From Alphaproteobacteria bacterium (GTDB lineage: Bacteria > Pseudomonadota > Alphaproteobacteria > SMXP01), in NCBI GenBank assembly GCA_028285305.1, contig JANQPV010000065.1:62001-126000 (forward strand): a stretch of 64,000 nt of DNA, in the 5' to 3' direction. Under the pieces are notes generated by a model that was not told the DNA's origin, ran no database searches, and was given only the letters and a program-made list of their open reading frames with translations. Each line of letters begins with the position of its first letter. Within the stretch, counting starts at the first letter, position 1. Below, one piece after another: positions 7,325 through 16,415 of the stretch. The translations under genes were made by a program, and so were the position numbers.

Positions 7325-9562
7325 CTACGATCGTGAACGGACCGATCGGCCTCCCCCTTGATCCACGGACGCATCATTCGGTGTGATTGATACACTCAGT
7401 ACACGCGCCATTTCGCTGAGCAGTTCGCTTTGGTCGATCGGTTTTGATACATAACCCGACATTCCAAGTTCCAGATAGCGCTCCTTGTCACCACTCATGG
7501 CGTCGGCCGTCAGTGCAATGACCGGAACACTCTTCCACGCTGACTCCGAAGCTCTTATTTGGCGAATGGTTTGGACACCATCCAGGAGCGGCATATGAAC
7601 GTCCAAGAGGACCACATCGAAGGCATCGCGTTCTGCCAAAAGTTCGAGCGCTTCCCGGCCGTTCTGAGCTTCTTCGATATCCATTTGATAGGGTTCCAAG
7701 AATATCTTGGCGACCTTGCGATTGACGAAATTGTCGTCAACCAGAAGGACCCGCAACCGCGAGAGGTTGTTTTTCTTGATTTGAGACGGCTCCCCCCTTG
7801 GTGGCCTGGCTTGGTTTTGGGAGCGTTCGGCGTTGAACGTGAGTGTGAAGGTTGAACCCCTACCCGCATCGCTTTGGACCGATACGTCTCCGCCCATGAG
7901 GTTCGCGAGCCGGCGCGAAATGACAAGGCCCAAGCCGGTACCACCGACACTTCGCGTCGCGGACCCGTCTCCTTGAGTGAACGGTTGAAATAAACGGTCG
8001 ATCGTGGCTTCGTCCATCCCAATGCCCGTGTCACTCACCTCCACCCGTATGCCATAGTTCCCTCTTGAGTCCCTACGGCATTCAACACGTATGCTAACGC
8101 TGCCTTCGCTTGTGAATTTGACAGCATTTGAGACGAGATTCGACACGCATTGGCGCACTCTCACCGGATCGAACCGAAGCATGGTTGGCACGCTGTCGTC
8201 TATGGTCAGTGAGCACTCTAATTGCTTTTCTTCGGCGCTCGCCAAGAACAATTTGTGTACCCTGTTAAAGGCATGGCGAAGATCCCCTTCGACAGGAGAA
8301 AGCTCAAGTTTGCCGGCTTCAATTTTCGACAGATCCAATACGTCATTCAGAATGGCAATGAGGGTCTTTCCCGAGTCCGTCAGTGTGTCAACCATCTCGG
8401 CTTCTTCGGTTCCGAGATTACGAGACTTGAGGGCTTGGGTCATTCCCAGAATGCCATTGAGGGGTGTGCGAATTTCATGGCTGATGTTTGCCAGAAACTC
8501 GGATTTGAGGCGCGTCGATTCCTCAGCCAACTCTTTGGCCTGCTCCAGTTCAAGCTCGGCATGCTTTTGTTCAGTCACATCCGTCATGAAGCCCAGAATG
8601 CGCGTCGACTCCCCGGACATGGAGGGCTGCAACTGAAAGTGCGAGTGCAGCCAACAGATCTCGCCGTCTCCCCTTTCGAAGCGGAAACATTCATCGAATT
8701 GGCTGCTCCGGCCCGCCTCATGCCGTTCCCAGGCGTCAAGAATTCGTTCTTGATCGTCCGCATGGACCATTGTTCCAAAGGGATCCGCCGTCATCTCTTC
8801 TCGAGTGATCCGGCGTCCGTATATCTCGTGCAGTCGCGGTGTGCAGAAAAACTCCGCTGTCTCTCGATCCAAGCTCCAAATCGCGGCGCCTGCGACATCC
8901 AAGGACAGTTCAAGACGCCGATTCTCTTCTAAGAACTCTTGATAGGAACGCTCGTTCAAAAGCGAAAATGCGTAGGTGATTGCGAAGACCGAAGACGTGG
9001 CCACGACTGCAAAAAGAAACTTAGAAAAATAGTCCGCACTCTGAGGCATCACGGGAGATGAGACTGCACCCGTCACATGGCCGGCCCAAAGGGCCGTGAA
9101 CACGCCCAGGAGCATGACCCAAACCAGTGTCGCGCCGTTGCGTGAGACTATGAACCCGACCAAAAGCGGAAGGCCAACAATAATCGCCATATCATTTGAG
9201 TAGAACCCGCCGCGGGCAAACGCTGAGAGAATCAATGAGGCACATACCCAAACACATAGGTTAATCCCTGCCCATTTGGTTGAGCGCGTTTGGCGAACGA
9301 TGAACGGAGTGGCGAGTAAGCTTGCGGTCGCAACGATCCCGATCAAGCGAATCACCCAATGCTGTGCGTGACCCGCAATCACGTCCTGGCCGATCAGGAT
9401 TGCGGCTTGAACTCCAAAGATCGGAGCGCAAAGGACCAGGAGCCGCGCCTTGCTTGTTTCTTGGAGTGAATTCGCGAATGTATCAATGCGGCCGACCCGG
9501 TCCGCGAAGGAAAGCAATGATTCGAATATCTTCTGGGTCACCTGGCGGCCGCTGTTTTTCAC
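7325..9562 (-). CDS. hybrid sensor histidine kinase/response regulator
   Basis: A 745-residue hybrid kinase. Residues 40-200 contain about six membrane helices without a large periplasmic loop; 215-330 is a PAS fold with a PAC-type end (FMTDVTEQKHAELELE); a short coiled coil leads to the HisKA domain with phospho-acceptor H362 (NISHEIRTPLNG). The HATPase has the N box near SNLVSNAVKF, the G1 box DTGIGMD and G2 GGTGLGL. The C-terminal receiver (from about 603) has the acidic pair DD at 609-610, phospho-acceptor D654 (LLDVHMP) and K707 (SKPID). The start is a GTG. No Hpt or output regulator is adjacent, so its partner is elsewhere. What it senses is unknown; the membrane part suggests a signal within or near the membrane. 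Confidence 0.92.
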   Translation of the reverse strand: MKNSGRQVTQKIFESLLSFADRVGRIDTFANSLQETSKARLLVLCAPIFGVQAAILIGQDVIAGHAQHWVIRLIGIVATASLLATPFIVRQTRSTKWAGINLCVWVCASLILSAFARGGFYSNDMAIIVGLPLLVGFIVSRNGATLVWVMLLGVFTALWAGHVTGAVSSPVMPQSADYFSKFLFAVVATSSVFAITYAFSLLNERSYQEFLEENRRLELSLDVAGAAIWSLDRETAEFFCTPRLHEIYGRRITREEMTADPFGTMVHADDQERILDAWERHEAGRSSQFDECFRFERGDGEICWLHSHFQLQPSMSGESTRILGFMTDVTEQKHAELELEQAKELAEESTRLKSEFLANISHEIRTPLNGILGMTQALKSRNLGTEEAEMVDTLTDSGKTLIAILNDVLDLSKIEAGKLELSPVEGDLRHAFNRVHKLFLASAEEKQLECSLTIDDSVPTMLRFDPVRVRQCVSNLVSNAVKFTSEGSVSIRVECRRDSRGNYGIRVEVSDTGIGMDEATIDRLFQPFTQGDGSATRSVGGTGLGLVISRRLANLMGGDVSVQSDAGRGSTFTLTFNAERSQNQARPPRGEPSQIKKNNLSRLRVLLVDDNFVNRKVAKIFLEPYQMDIEEAQNGREALELLAERDAFDVVLLDVHMPLLDGVQTIRQIRASESAWKSVPVIALTADAMSGDKERYLELGMSGYVSKPIDQSELLSEMARVLSVSITPNDASVDQGGGRSVRSRS

Positions 9563-9668
9563 GACGGAATGCCCTAAATTTGGGCACGTTCAGGCTGAAC
9601 CGAATAGCTAAAGATTAATTTAACGCAGGATCGTCGTTCAAAGACGCCGGCGTCCGCCTGAGCCGTTG

Positions 9669-9962
9669 CTAACCGGCTCTCCGCGTTGCAGGAAACGGTA
9701 TAATATTGTTGCCGTCCGAGTCGACTTTCGGGCCCTCTTCGCCGACGATCTCGGCAAACTCTGCTTGGCGCTCCAATTCGAGACTGAGGTCATCCAAGAA
9801 CAATTGTGCAGCACGGATGCCTTCATGCTCGATGATCATCTGTAAACAAACGGTAACCAACGCCGACGTTACATCGCCGTAATCATATCCGTCTGCGCGC
9901 ATGGCGTCCGTCGTCGCCTCTATTATTTGCGCGGCGCTATCGCCCTCTTCATAGGATTCCAT
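9669..9962 (-). CDS. small acidic protein of unknown function
   Basis: I do not recognise a family. The product is 97 residues, soluble and strongly acidic, with predicted helices over most of its length: MESYEEGDSAAQIIEATTDAM, then TSALVTVCLQMIIEHEGIRAAQLFLDDLSLELERQ. It ends DGNNIIPFPATRRAG; a closing 'IPFP' followed by basic residues is common among small alphaproteobacterial proteins of unknown role. It lies between the hybrid kinase and meaB on the same strand, with gaps of about 105 and 170 bases, so it may be transcribed alone. Length, codon pattern and a real ATG support it over the overlapping frame at 9638-9826. Confidence 0.6.
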   Translation of the reverse strand: MESYEEGDSAAQIIEATTDAMRADGYDYGDVTSALVTVCLQMIIEHEGIRAAQLFLDDLSLELERQAEFAEIVGEEGPKVDSDGNNIIPFPATRRAG

Positions 9963-10129
9963 GCCAATCGATCCCCGGTCTTTCTATTCAAATGGCTCTG
10001 TGCGTTCCATTGAAACGCTGGCCCCCAAGTCAGTTGAGTCACACATCACTCGAAAATTGTTATCACACCGTTAAACGACGAAGGATCATTCGCCTTCTTT
10101 CCTACAAGGGGGAATTCTTTTTTGGATGA

Positions 10130-11113
10130 CTATGGCTCGCGACGCTTGAAAAAATCTGTGAGAATCTGGTCCGCTGCGGAACCGGGGGTTAAGACGCCGC
10201 GCGCCACGTCGGATTCCAACGCTTTTGCCCGTTCCATTATTGCCGCTTCAGACTTAACAGCCTCCAACAAACCCTCTGTCACTTCTGACCAAAACCAAGA
10301 CCGGGCCTGCCCCATGCGCAAGGTATCCAGTTGGTCTGTCTGCTTCATATGTTCAACAAACCGTTCGATGGCGGCCCAGGTTTCAGGCAATCCGGTTCCA
10401 TCCAGAGCCGACGTAAGGAGCACGGGCACCTGCCAGCCCTCGAACTTAGGGCGCATTAAATGCAGGGCGGATTTGTACTCAGCGGCCGCGATTGTTGCCG
10501 CGGCCTTCATCTGTCCATCTGCCTTATTGACAATGAGCAAATCAGCCAGTTCCATGATGCCGCGCTTGATGCCTTGGAGTTCGTCGCCGCCCGCGGGCGA
10601 TTGCAGAAGGGCGAACAAGTCCACCAGTTGCGCAACCGTTGTTTCCGATTGACCAACGCCCACAGTCTCAATCAAGACCACATCAAAACCAGCGGCCTCG
10701 ACCACCAACAGCGCCTCACGTGTGCGCCGCGCCACACCGCCCAGTGTGCTTCCAGCCGGAGATGGGCGAATGAACGCGTTCGGCTGACGAGAAAGCTCTT
10801 CCATGCGTGTTTTATCGCCCAAAATGGACCCGCCGGAGCGAGAGGAGGAGGGGTCGATGGCCAAAACCGCCAATTTGAGGCCTTGGCGAATCAACTGCAT
10901 TCCAAAGGCTTCGATAAATGTCGACTTGCCGACGCCCGGAGCTCCAGACAAGCCGATCCGAATGGCCCCTCCCGTATGCGGCAGTAACTCCGTCAGCAGC
11001 GCCTCAGCTTGTTTTCGTTGATCGACCCGAGATGATTCGATGAGTGTGATCGCCTTTGCGAGCGCCCGCCGGTTTCCTGACACAATCTGATCAACAAGGT
11101 TCTTAATTGCCAT
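10130..11113 (-). CDS. meaB: methylmalonyl-CoA mutase-associated G3E GTPase MeaB
   Basis: A 327-residue GTPase of the MeaB/ArgK family, which guards methylmalonyl-CoA mutase: it gates loading of adenosylcobalamin and helps remove damaged cofactor. Seen are the P loop GAPGVGKST at 57-65, AVLAIDPSSSRSGGSILGDKTRM, which carries the family's switch region, VLIETVGVGQSE, the characteristic DELQGIKRGIMELADLLIVNKADG with the NKAD base-recognition motif, and a C-terminal dimerisation tail. It is not next to the mutase (26663-28810) but about 16 kb away. It is divergent from the DUF3108 gene at 11303. Family assignment is clear. Confidence 0.95.
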   Translation of the reverse strand: MAIKNLVDQIVSGNRRALAKAITLIESSRVDQRKQAEALLTELLPHTGGAIRIGLSGAPGVGKSTFIEAFGMQLIRQGLKLAVLAIDPSSSRSGGSILGDKTRMEELSRQPNAFIRPSPAGSTLGGVARRTREALLVVEAAGFDVVLIETVGVGQSETTVAQLVDLFALLQSPAGGDELQGIKRGIMELADLLIVNKADGQMKAAATIAAAEYKSALHLMRPKFEGWQVPVLLTSALDGTGLPETWAAIERFVEHMKQTDQLDTLRMGQARSWFWSEVTEGLLEAVKSEAAIMERAKALESDVARGVLTPGSAADQILTDFFKRREP

Positions 11114-11302
11114 TGAGGATGATTTTTGGTTTCACGAGGCTGTTATTTGCTGCCGGGTTAATAGAGATGCCAATACCAACAATACGGACTCCAGTTCACG
11201 CCCAGTGTGTAGTATCGTTCTCTCGGGAGTGAAAAGCGAAATTCTTAAGGTTGCGTAGAGATATTCTATCCAGCGCCGATCGGCCATTTAAGGACAACCG
11301 GG

Positions 11303-12250
11303 ATGGGGGCACTCAGACATTTCATTTCACCGCGCAGACCCAAATTGTGGGATGCAGGCGGGCGCGATCTACCATATTTAGTGCTGGGCATCGCAGCCGT
11401 TTGCCTTTGTCTGGTGCTCTCCGCTCAGCAGACCCGCGCTGACGATCGTGTCCCGAAGCCGCAGCCACACCAGATCGCAAGCCTGGCCCCGTCGGAACTC
11501 AAAGGGCCGGCCGAACGGGAATTGAGAGTTGCCTACATTTTTCACCTGGGCGGCATCCGGACGGGCCGCATGACCCTTGATGCCAGTTGGACAACGGAGG
11601 CGTATGCCCTGAAATCCCAAGTGAGGACGGAAGGCCTTATTGAAGCGTTGATCGAAGGCCAATATGTTTCATGGTCAGAAGGCAATCTGATCGGAAAGGC
11701 GGTGCGGCCTCGTCTGTATACGTCTAACTTTATTGCGAACGACGATCATCAGTTCATCAATCTTTCTTTCAATGGCGAAGAGCCAACGGCCCTGGTTGCG
11801 AAGCCGCCGTACGATTTGGAGTTCCCTGTAAGCCGGGCGCTCAAACGACGCACTGTTGATCCGATGAGCGCCTATTTGCACGTGGTCGTGGGGTCCAGCG
11901 TCGATGCAAATTCACCGTGCGGACAGGCCGTTCCGATTTATGACGGCCGGCGGCGGTACAATCTCAAAGTCAAGTTTGTCAAAGAAGTCTCGATCCGGTC
12001 GAAAGATCCGCAAGGGTATAATGGTCCCGGCTTTAAGTGCAGAGTTCGCTATGAGCAAGTTGCAGGCTTTCATCCGAACGATATAGACGCACAGGAGATA
12101 CCACCCTTTACGGTCCATATCGCCTCCATCCGCGACGCCAACTATTTGGTTCCGGTCAAGGTGTCGGTAAATACGGACTTTGGTGTGCTGGTCGGACGAG
12201 CGACGTCGGTTCGTTTGAACGAGGTCAAATCTGATCCAGATGAGTCATAG
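11303..12250 (+). CDS. DUF3108 domain-containing exported protein
   Basis: A 315-residue protein with an N-terminal hydrophobic segment (LPYLVLGIAAVCLCLVLSAQQTRAD) that acts as a signal peptide or anchor, followed by a DUF3108-type domain. The start of the domain is visible as LRVAYIFHLGGIRTGRMTLDASW, with the typical VRTEGLIEALIEG block after it, and the domain ends in a beta-rich stretch closing with FGVLVGRATSVRLNEV. The family is periplasmic and its function is unsettled; a beta-structured lipid-associated fold has been suggested. The upstream region is shared with divergent meaB. Whether the ATG at 11303 or a later start is used is not certain. Confidence 0.75.
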   Translation: MGALRHFISPRRPKLWDAGGRDLPYLVLGIAAVCLCLVLSAQQTRADDRVPKPQPHQIASLAPSELKGPAERELRVAYIFHLGGIRTGRMTLDASWTTEAYALKSQVRTEGLIEALIEGQYVSWSEGNLIGKAVRPRLYTSNFIANDDHQFINLSFNGEEPTALVAKPPYDLEFPVSRALKRRTVDPMSAYLHVVVGSSVDANSPCGQAVPIYDGRRRYNLKVKFVKEVSIRSKDPQGYNGPGFKCRVRYEQVAGFHPNDIDAQEIPPFTVHIASIRDANYLVPVKVSVNTDFGVLVGRATSVRLNEVKSDPDES

Positions 12251-12347
12251 CCGTCTTTGTGCCGGTGACGGCCATTGCGATCGTATGACTGGGCCCGAAT
12301 TTCTATTTCTTCGCTGCAATTGCACCGCGTGCGTGCCATAAAGCACA

Positions 12348-13823
12348 ATGGACTTTTTACTCGCCACCCGAGATTGGTTTGTTGAGAACGCCGATTTGCT
12401 CTCCGGAATCGCAGCCGCGATTGTCGTGGCCGGATTTATCATCTCTCCATTCGGCGCCGGTGTCCGGGCCATTTTGAGGCGCGTGCGGCGGCATGAGAAT
12501 GTCGTTCAAGTCGACATGGAACCGCAGCAACAAAAGTATACGCCTGAAAGTGAGCCGGAACGGCCTATGATCGCTGTGCTTCCACTCACCAATATGAGTG
12601 ATGATCCGCAGCAAGAACATCTGGCCGATGGGATGACTGAGGACATTATTACGCTTATTTCCAAGATGCCTGCGTTTGATGTCATCGCGCGCAATTCCTG
12701 TTTCACATACAAAAACCAAACGGTCGATATTCGGGACGTGGGCCGCGATCTTGGCGCACAATATGTCGTTGAAGGCAGTGTGCGGCGGATGGGCGACGAC
12801 CTTCGGGTAACGGTCCAACTGATCGATGCAACTACGGGCAATCACGTCTGGGCGGAAAAATACGACCGTCCGACGAAAGAGATGTTCGCCTTGCAAGACG
12901 ACGTCACGGCGTCTATCGCGGCGCAGATCCTGCCTCAACTAAACTACGCTGAACTCGAGAAACGAAAAAAACAGCCAACGGAGAGCCTCAATGCATGGTC
13001 GCTGGACCGACAAGCAAACATGCTGCTCTCGGTCGAGCGCCATACCCAAGCCAATCTCAAAAAGATCTTAGATCTTGCCAACCGGGCGATCATGCTCGAC
13101 CCGAGCTTTGCGCACGCCTACGGATCACGCGCGCGGGCGCTGGTCCTCGGATTGATCTTCGATGAAACGGACGACCGGGAAAGAGACCTCAAACTGGCGC
13201 AAGAGTCCTATAGGAGAATGCGGGAGCTGGCGCCTCATGATGCGGAAACGTTCCTGACAGGCGCGCAAATCGCGCAAGCGGAAAAAGACCCCGAGCGCGC
13301 GGTGATATTGCTGGAGCAGGCCTACCAACGAAACCCAAACAGTGTGCTGATCTTATCGACTCTGGGTTGGAATTTGGCGAAGGTGGGAAGGATTGAAGAA
13401 GGTCTAGAAAAACTCGGCCGGGCCCTTGCTCTTTCGCCGCACGACCCTTCACGGCACACGACTCATTTTCTTTTTGCCTTGTCTTCTCTGTATGGAGATC
13501 ATCATGAGTTGGCTATGGAACATGCCCGAAAAGCCACTGAAGCACACGATGAGTATTTTCCCGCGATTGGGCTTTATGCTGGATTGCTATTGCGTGCGGG
13601 CGAAATTGATCGAGCCCGTCAGCAATTTGAGCGCATGAAGCTGCTGTCTCCTGAGCGGGTGGATGTCAGCAAGGAAAGTATCGTCGCCTATCTTATCGAT
13701 ACGCTGCACCTCAGTGATGAAGATGCCCGCAAGATCGGCGACTTGCTGGAATCCGAAGTTTTTGTCGCAGAAGGGACGTCTGAGGCAGCGACGAGTGAGG
13801 CCGAGTTAAACCAGATTCGCTAA
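12348..13823 (+). CDS. membrane-anchored TolB-like/TPR protein
   Basis: A 491-residue protein. Residues about 15-35 form a single membrane helix (SGIAAAIVVAGFIISPFGAG) with a basic flank. Then comes the module often found after cyclase or transcription-regulator domains: IAVLPLTNMSDDPQQEHLADGMTEDI, DVIARNSCFTYK, GAQYVVEGSVRR, LRVTVQLIDATTGNHVWAEKYDR, which corresponds to a TolB N-terminal-like or FlgO-like fold. The C-terminal half is a run of tetratricopeptide-like helices (LDPSFAHAYGSRARAL, PNSVLILSTLGWNLAKVGRIEEGLEKLGRALALSPHD). No cyclase domain or DNA-binding domain is present, so it may be a scaffold. Its last bases overlap the end of the convergent OYE gene by 18 bases. Confidence 0.8.
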   Translation: MDFLLATRDWFVENADLLSGIAAAIVVAGFIISPFGAGVRAILRRVRRHENVVQVDMEPQQQKYTPESEPERPMIAVLPLTNMSDDPQQEHLADGMTEDIITLISKMPAFDVIARNSCFTYKNQTVDIRDVGRDLGAQYVVEGSVRRMGDDLRVTVQLIDATTGNHVWAEKYDRPTKEMFALQDDVTASIAAQILPQLNYAELEKRKKQPTESLNAWSLDRQANMLLSVERHTQANLKKILDLANRAIMLDPSFAHAYGSRARALVLGLIFDETDDRERDLKLAQESYRRMRELAPHDAETFLTGAQIAQAEKDPERAVILLEQAYQRNPNSVLILSTLGWNLAKVGRIEEGLEKLGRALALSPHDPSRHTTHFLFALSSLYGDHHELAMEHARKATEAHDEYFPAIGLYAGLLLRAGEIDRARQQFERMKLLSPERVDVSKESIVAYLIDTLHLSDEDARKIGDLLESEVFVAEGTSEAATSEAELNQIR

Positions 13824-14915
13824 GCTTTTGGTATCATAGGGCTTGAGCTTGTCGAACGTGTCATTGCGAACATGGTTCGCCCATTCCGGGTTCGTGATGA
13901 GGGCTCTGCCCACCGCGACCAAGTCGAATTCCTCTCGCTCCAGGCGCTCAATCAGATTGTCCAGCGAAGCCGGCGCGGCAACGGCATCGGGCGATCCGTA
14001 GCCGGAAATAAAGTCCTGGTCGAGCCCAACACTGCCCACAGTAATCGTGGGCTTTCCGGTCATTTTCTTGGTCCAGCCCGCGAGATTTAGCTCCGAGCCG
14101 TCAAACTCCGGCTCCCAGAACCGGCGGGTTGAACAATGAAAGATGTCAACACCGGCATCCGAGAGCGGCGTCAAAAAGGCTTCGAGCTCTTGCGGCGAGG
14201 GCGCCAATTTGACCGCGTAGTCTTGCTGCTTCCACTGAGAAAACCGCAACAGGATTGGGAACGACGGGCCGACGACGGCGCGTACCGCTTTCACGATGTC
14301 AGCGGCAAACTTCGTGCGGTCCACCATGGAGCCGCCAAACTCGTCAGCGCGCAGATTCGTACCGTCCCAAAAGAATTGATCGATCAGATAGCCATGGGCA
14401 CCGTGGATCTCGACACCGTCAAAGCCCAGTTCTTGCGCGTACCCGGCGCTTTTCGCAAAGCCTTGAATGGCGTCTTCGATTTGCGTAAGCGTCATCGGCT
14501 CGCTGATTTTCTTGCCGCCCGCTTTGTTTGTTCCAGACGGACCAACGCTCGCGATGTCCTTGTGGGGCGACTTATCCTGACGGCGCAGCATGCCCATGTG
14601 CCACAGCTGAGGCATGATCTTGGCACCGGCGTCATGAACTGCGTCTACGACTTTTTTCCATCCCGACAAGGGCTTCTCGCCGTAGAACACAGGAACGCGG
14701 CCATCATCGTTAGCCGCCTCGTATTCGGGTGCCGTGCCTTCGGTGATGATAAGCCCCGTCCCGCCGACAGCCCGCTTGCGGTAATACTCAACAACATCGT
14801 CTGTAGGCGTTGCATCGGGCGAGAAGCTGCGCGTCATGGGCGCCATGACGATCCGGTTGGACAGGGACAAAGATCTAGACTTGAACGGTTCGAACAATAG
14901 GGAGGTATTGGACAT
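13806..14915 (-). CDS. Old Yellow Enzyme family NADH:flavin oxidoreductase
   Basis: A 369-residue FMN enzyme of the OYE family, with the TIM-barrel order LFEPFKSRSLSLSNRIVMAPMTRS, PQLWHMGMLRR, GFDGVEIHGAHGYLIDQFFWDGTNLRADEFGGS, and the phosphate-binding end FDLVAVGRALITNPEWANHV. These enzymes reduce the C=C bond of alpha,beta-unsaturated carbonyls, nitro-esters or related electrophiles. The HGAHGYL pair normally binds the substrate carbonyl, but here the second position of the usual H-x-x-H/N motif is a histidine. It follows the E2 gene on the same strand after a 66-base gap, so it may be the last gene of the dehydrogenase-complex operon. Physiological substrate unknown. Confidence 0.9.
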   Translation of the reverse strand: MSNTSLLFEPFKSRSLSLSNRIVMAPMTRSFSPDATPTDDVVEYYRKRAVGGTGLIITEGTAPEYEAANDDGRVPVFYGEKPLSGWKKVVDAVHDAGAKIMPQLWHMGMLRRQDKSPHKDIASVGPSGTNKAGGKKISEPMTLTQIEDAIQGFAKSAGYAQELGFDGVEIHGAHGYLIDQFFWDGTNLRADEFGGSMVDRTKFAADIVKAVRAVVGPSFPILLRFSQWKQQDYAVKLAPSPQELEAFLTPLSDAGVDIFHCSTRRFWEPEFDGSELNLAGWTKKMTGKPTITVGSVGLDQDFISGYGSPDAVAAPASLDNLIERLEREEFDLVAVGRALITNPEWANHVRNDTFDKLKPYDTKSLANLV

Positions 14916-14981
14916 GAGCTTGATTCTCCGCGAACGTTTGGCGGTGACGTGTTAGATGTGCGTGTCTACGGTTGGGGGCCG

Positions 14982-16415
14982 CTAAATGACTAGACTGACC
15001 GGATTCTCGATAAGATCCTTGAAGGCGGCGAGGTATTTGGCTCCGACGGCGCCGTCGATTGCTCGGTGATCACATGACATCGTCACATGCATCATGGGCG
15101 CCAAGTCCAAAAGCCCGTTTACATTGGCGGGGCGTTCTTCGACCGCTCCTACCGCAATGATGGCGCCTTGGGGCGGGTTAACAACCGCATCAAAGCCCTG
15201 AATGCCGAACATTCCTAGGTTTGACAGGGTGATCGTTCCCCCTTCGATATCGGCCGGTAACAATCCACCGCTTCGCGCCTTCTCTGCGAGCGCGGCGATC
15301 TCGCCGGAAATCTGCAAAACCGACTTCTTGCACGCGCCTTTGACGATGGGCGTGATCAAGCCGCTTTCTACGGCGACGGCTACGCCTACATCGGCTTGAT
15401 TGAAAAAGCGCATCTCATCGTCAGCATATTGAACATTGGCTTCAGGCACATCGCGCAGAGCCAGGCCAACCGCTCTCACGAGAAGGTCGTTGACGCTGAC
15501 TTTCTTGTCGCCAAGACGCTTGTTGATCCCTTCGCGCAAGCTCATCAATTCCGCCATGTGCAACTCGATGCGCAAATAATGGTGCGGTGCCTCGGTCTTC
15601 GATTGGACAAGGCGGCGCGCGATCGCTTTGCGCATGCCCGACAACGGTTCCGTCCGATAGCGGGCGGGGCCAACTTGCACCACCGACGCCAACCCTCCGC
15701 CCGCTGACGCACCTTCCACATCTCGCTTCAAGATGCGGCCGTTCGGACCGGTCCCCTGAATAACATCAAGGTCGACGCCCTTTTGCTTGGCAAGCCGCTT
15801 TGCCACGGGTGAGGCATTGACCCGATTTGCTTTGCGTCCGAGAGGCCCGCCCGCTGCAGCTTCTACATTGGCAACGGAAATCCGGCCCAATCTTCCGGTC
15901 CCGCTCACGCTGCTCAGATCAACACCTGCCTGAATGGCGAGACGCGCCGCGATGGGGCTGATGTTGAGATTGTTCTCTTCAATGAATGTGCGAACCGCAT
16001 CGGACGAGACGGATGAGGCTTGGGGCCCTGTTTGCGCCGGCGCTGCACCGTTCGATGATGATGGAACAGCGGAACCGTAACCTCCACCTGCTTCGGCCAC
16101 CTCGACTTCTTCAGGCTCAACCGATTTGTAAGAAGACACGAATTCGTCGACCTGATCGTCGGTCACACCTTCGGCTGCGATGACGGCCAGAAGTTTACCC
16201 ACAGGGTACGTTACCCCTTCCTCGGCGATGACACTTTTTAGGTTCCCTTCGAATTCAACTTCGTACGGGATGGACAGCTTGTCCGTCTCGATATCGGCGA
16301 GCTCAGCACCTAAGTTCAGGGCATCGCCTTCTTTAAAGTGCCATTTGGTAATCTGGCCTTCGGTCATTTCCATGCCGAGTTTGGGCATCACGACCGGAAA
16401 AATATCCTTCGACAT
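14982..16415 (-). CDS. dihydrolipoamide acyltransferase (E2) with tandem subunit-binding domains
   Basis: A 477-residue E2 component. One lipoyl domain at the N-terminus has its lipoylation site at K46 in DIETDKLS. After a flexible Pro/Ala/Glu linker come two peripheral-subunit-binding domains in a row: about 151-187 (ISPIAARLAIQAGVDLSSVSGTGRLGRIS) and about 200-236 (ASPVAKRLAKQKGVDLDVIQGTGPNGRIL). The catalytic domain follows, with H450 and D454 in DHRAIDGA as active-site residues. The complex transfers acyl groups from the E1 decarboxylase to CoA. Most E2s carry one binding domain, so two is notable. It begins immediately after the E1beta stop. The acyl substrate is most likely acetyl, from acetoin, pyruvate or a related 2-oxo compound. 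Confidence 0.92.
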   Translation of the reverse strand: MSKDIFPVVMPKLGMEMTEGQITKWHFKEGDALNLGAELADIETDKLSIPYEVEFEGNLKSVIAEEGVTYPVGKLLAVIAAEGVTDDQVDEFVSSYKSVEPEEVEVAEAGGGYGSAVPSSSNGAAPAQTGPQASSVSSDAVRTFIEENNLNISPIAARLAIQAGVDLSSVSGTGRLGRISVANVEAAAGGPLGRKANRVNASPVAKRLAKQKGVDLDVIQGTGPNGRILKRDVEGASAGGGLASVVQVGPARYRTEPLSGMRKAIARRLVQSKTEAPHHYLRIELHMAELMSLREGINKRLGDKKVSVNDLLVRAVGLALRDVPEANVQYADDEMRFFNQADVGVAVAVESGLITPIVKGACKKSVLQISGEIAALAEKARSGGLLPADIEGGTITLSNLGMFGIQGFDAVVNPPQGAIIAVGAVEERPANVNGLLDLAPMMHVTMSCDHRAIDGAVGAKYLAAFKDLIENPVSLVI

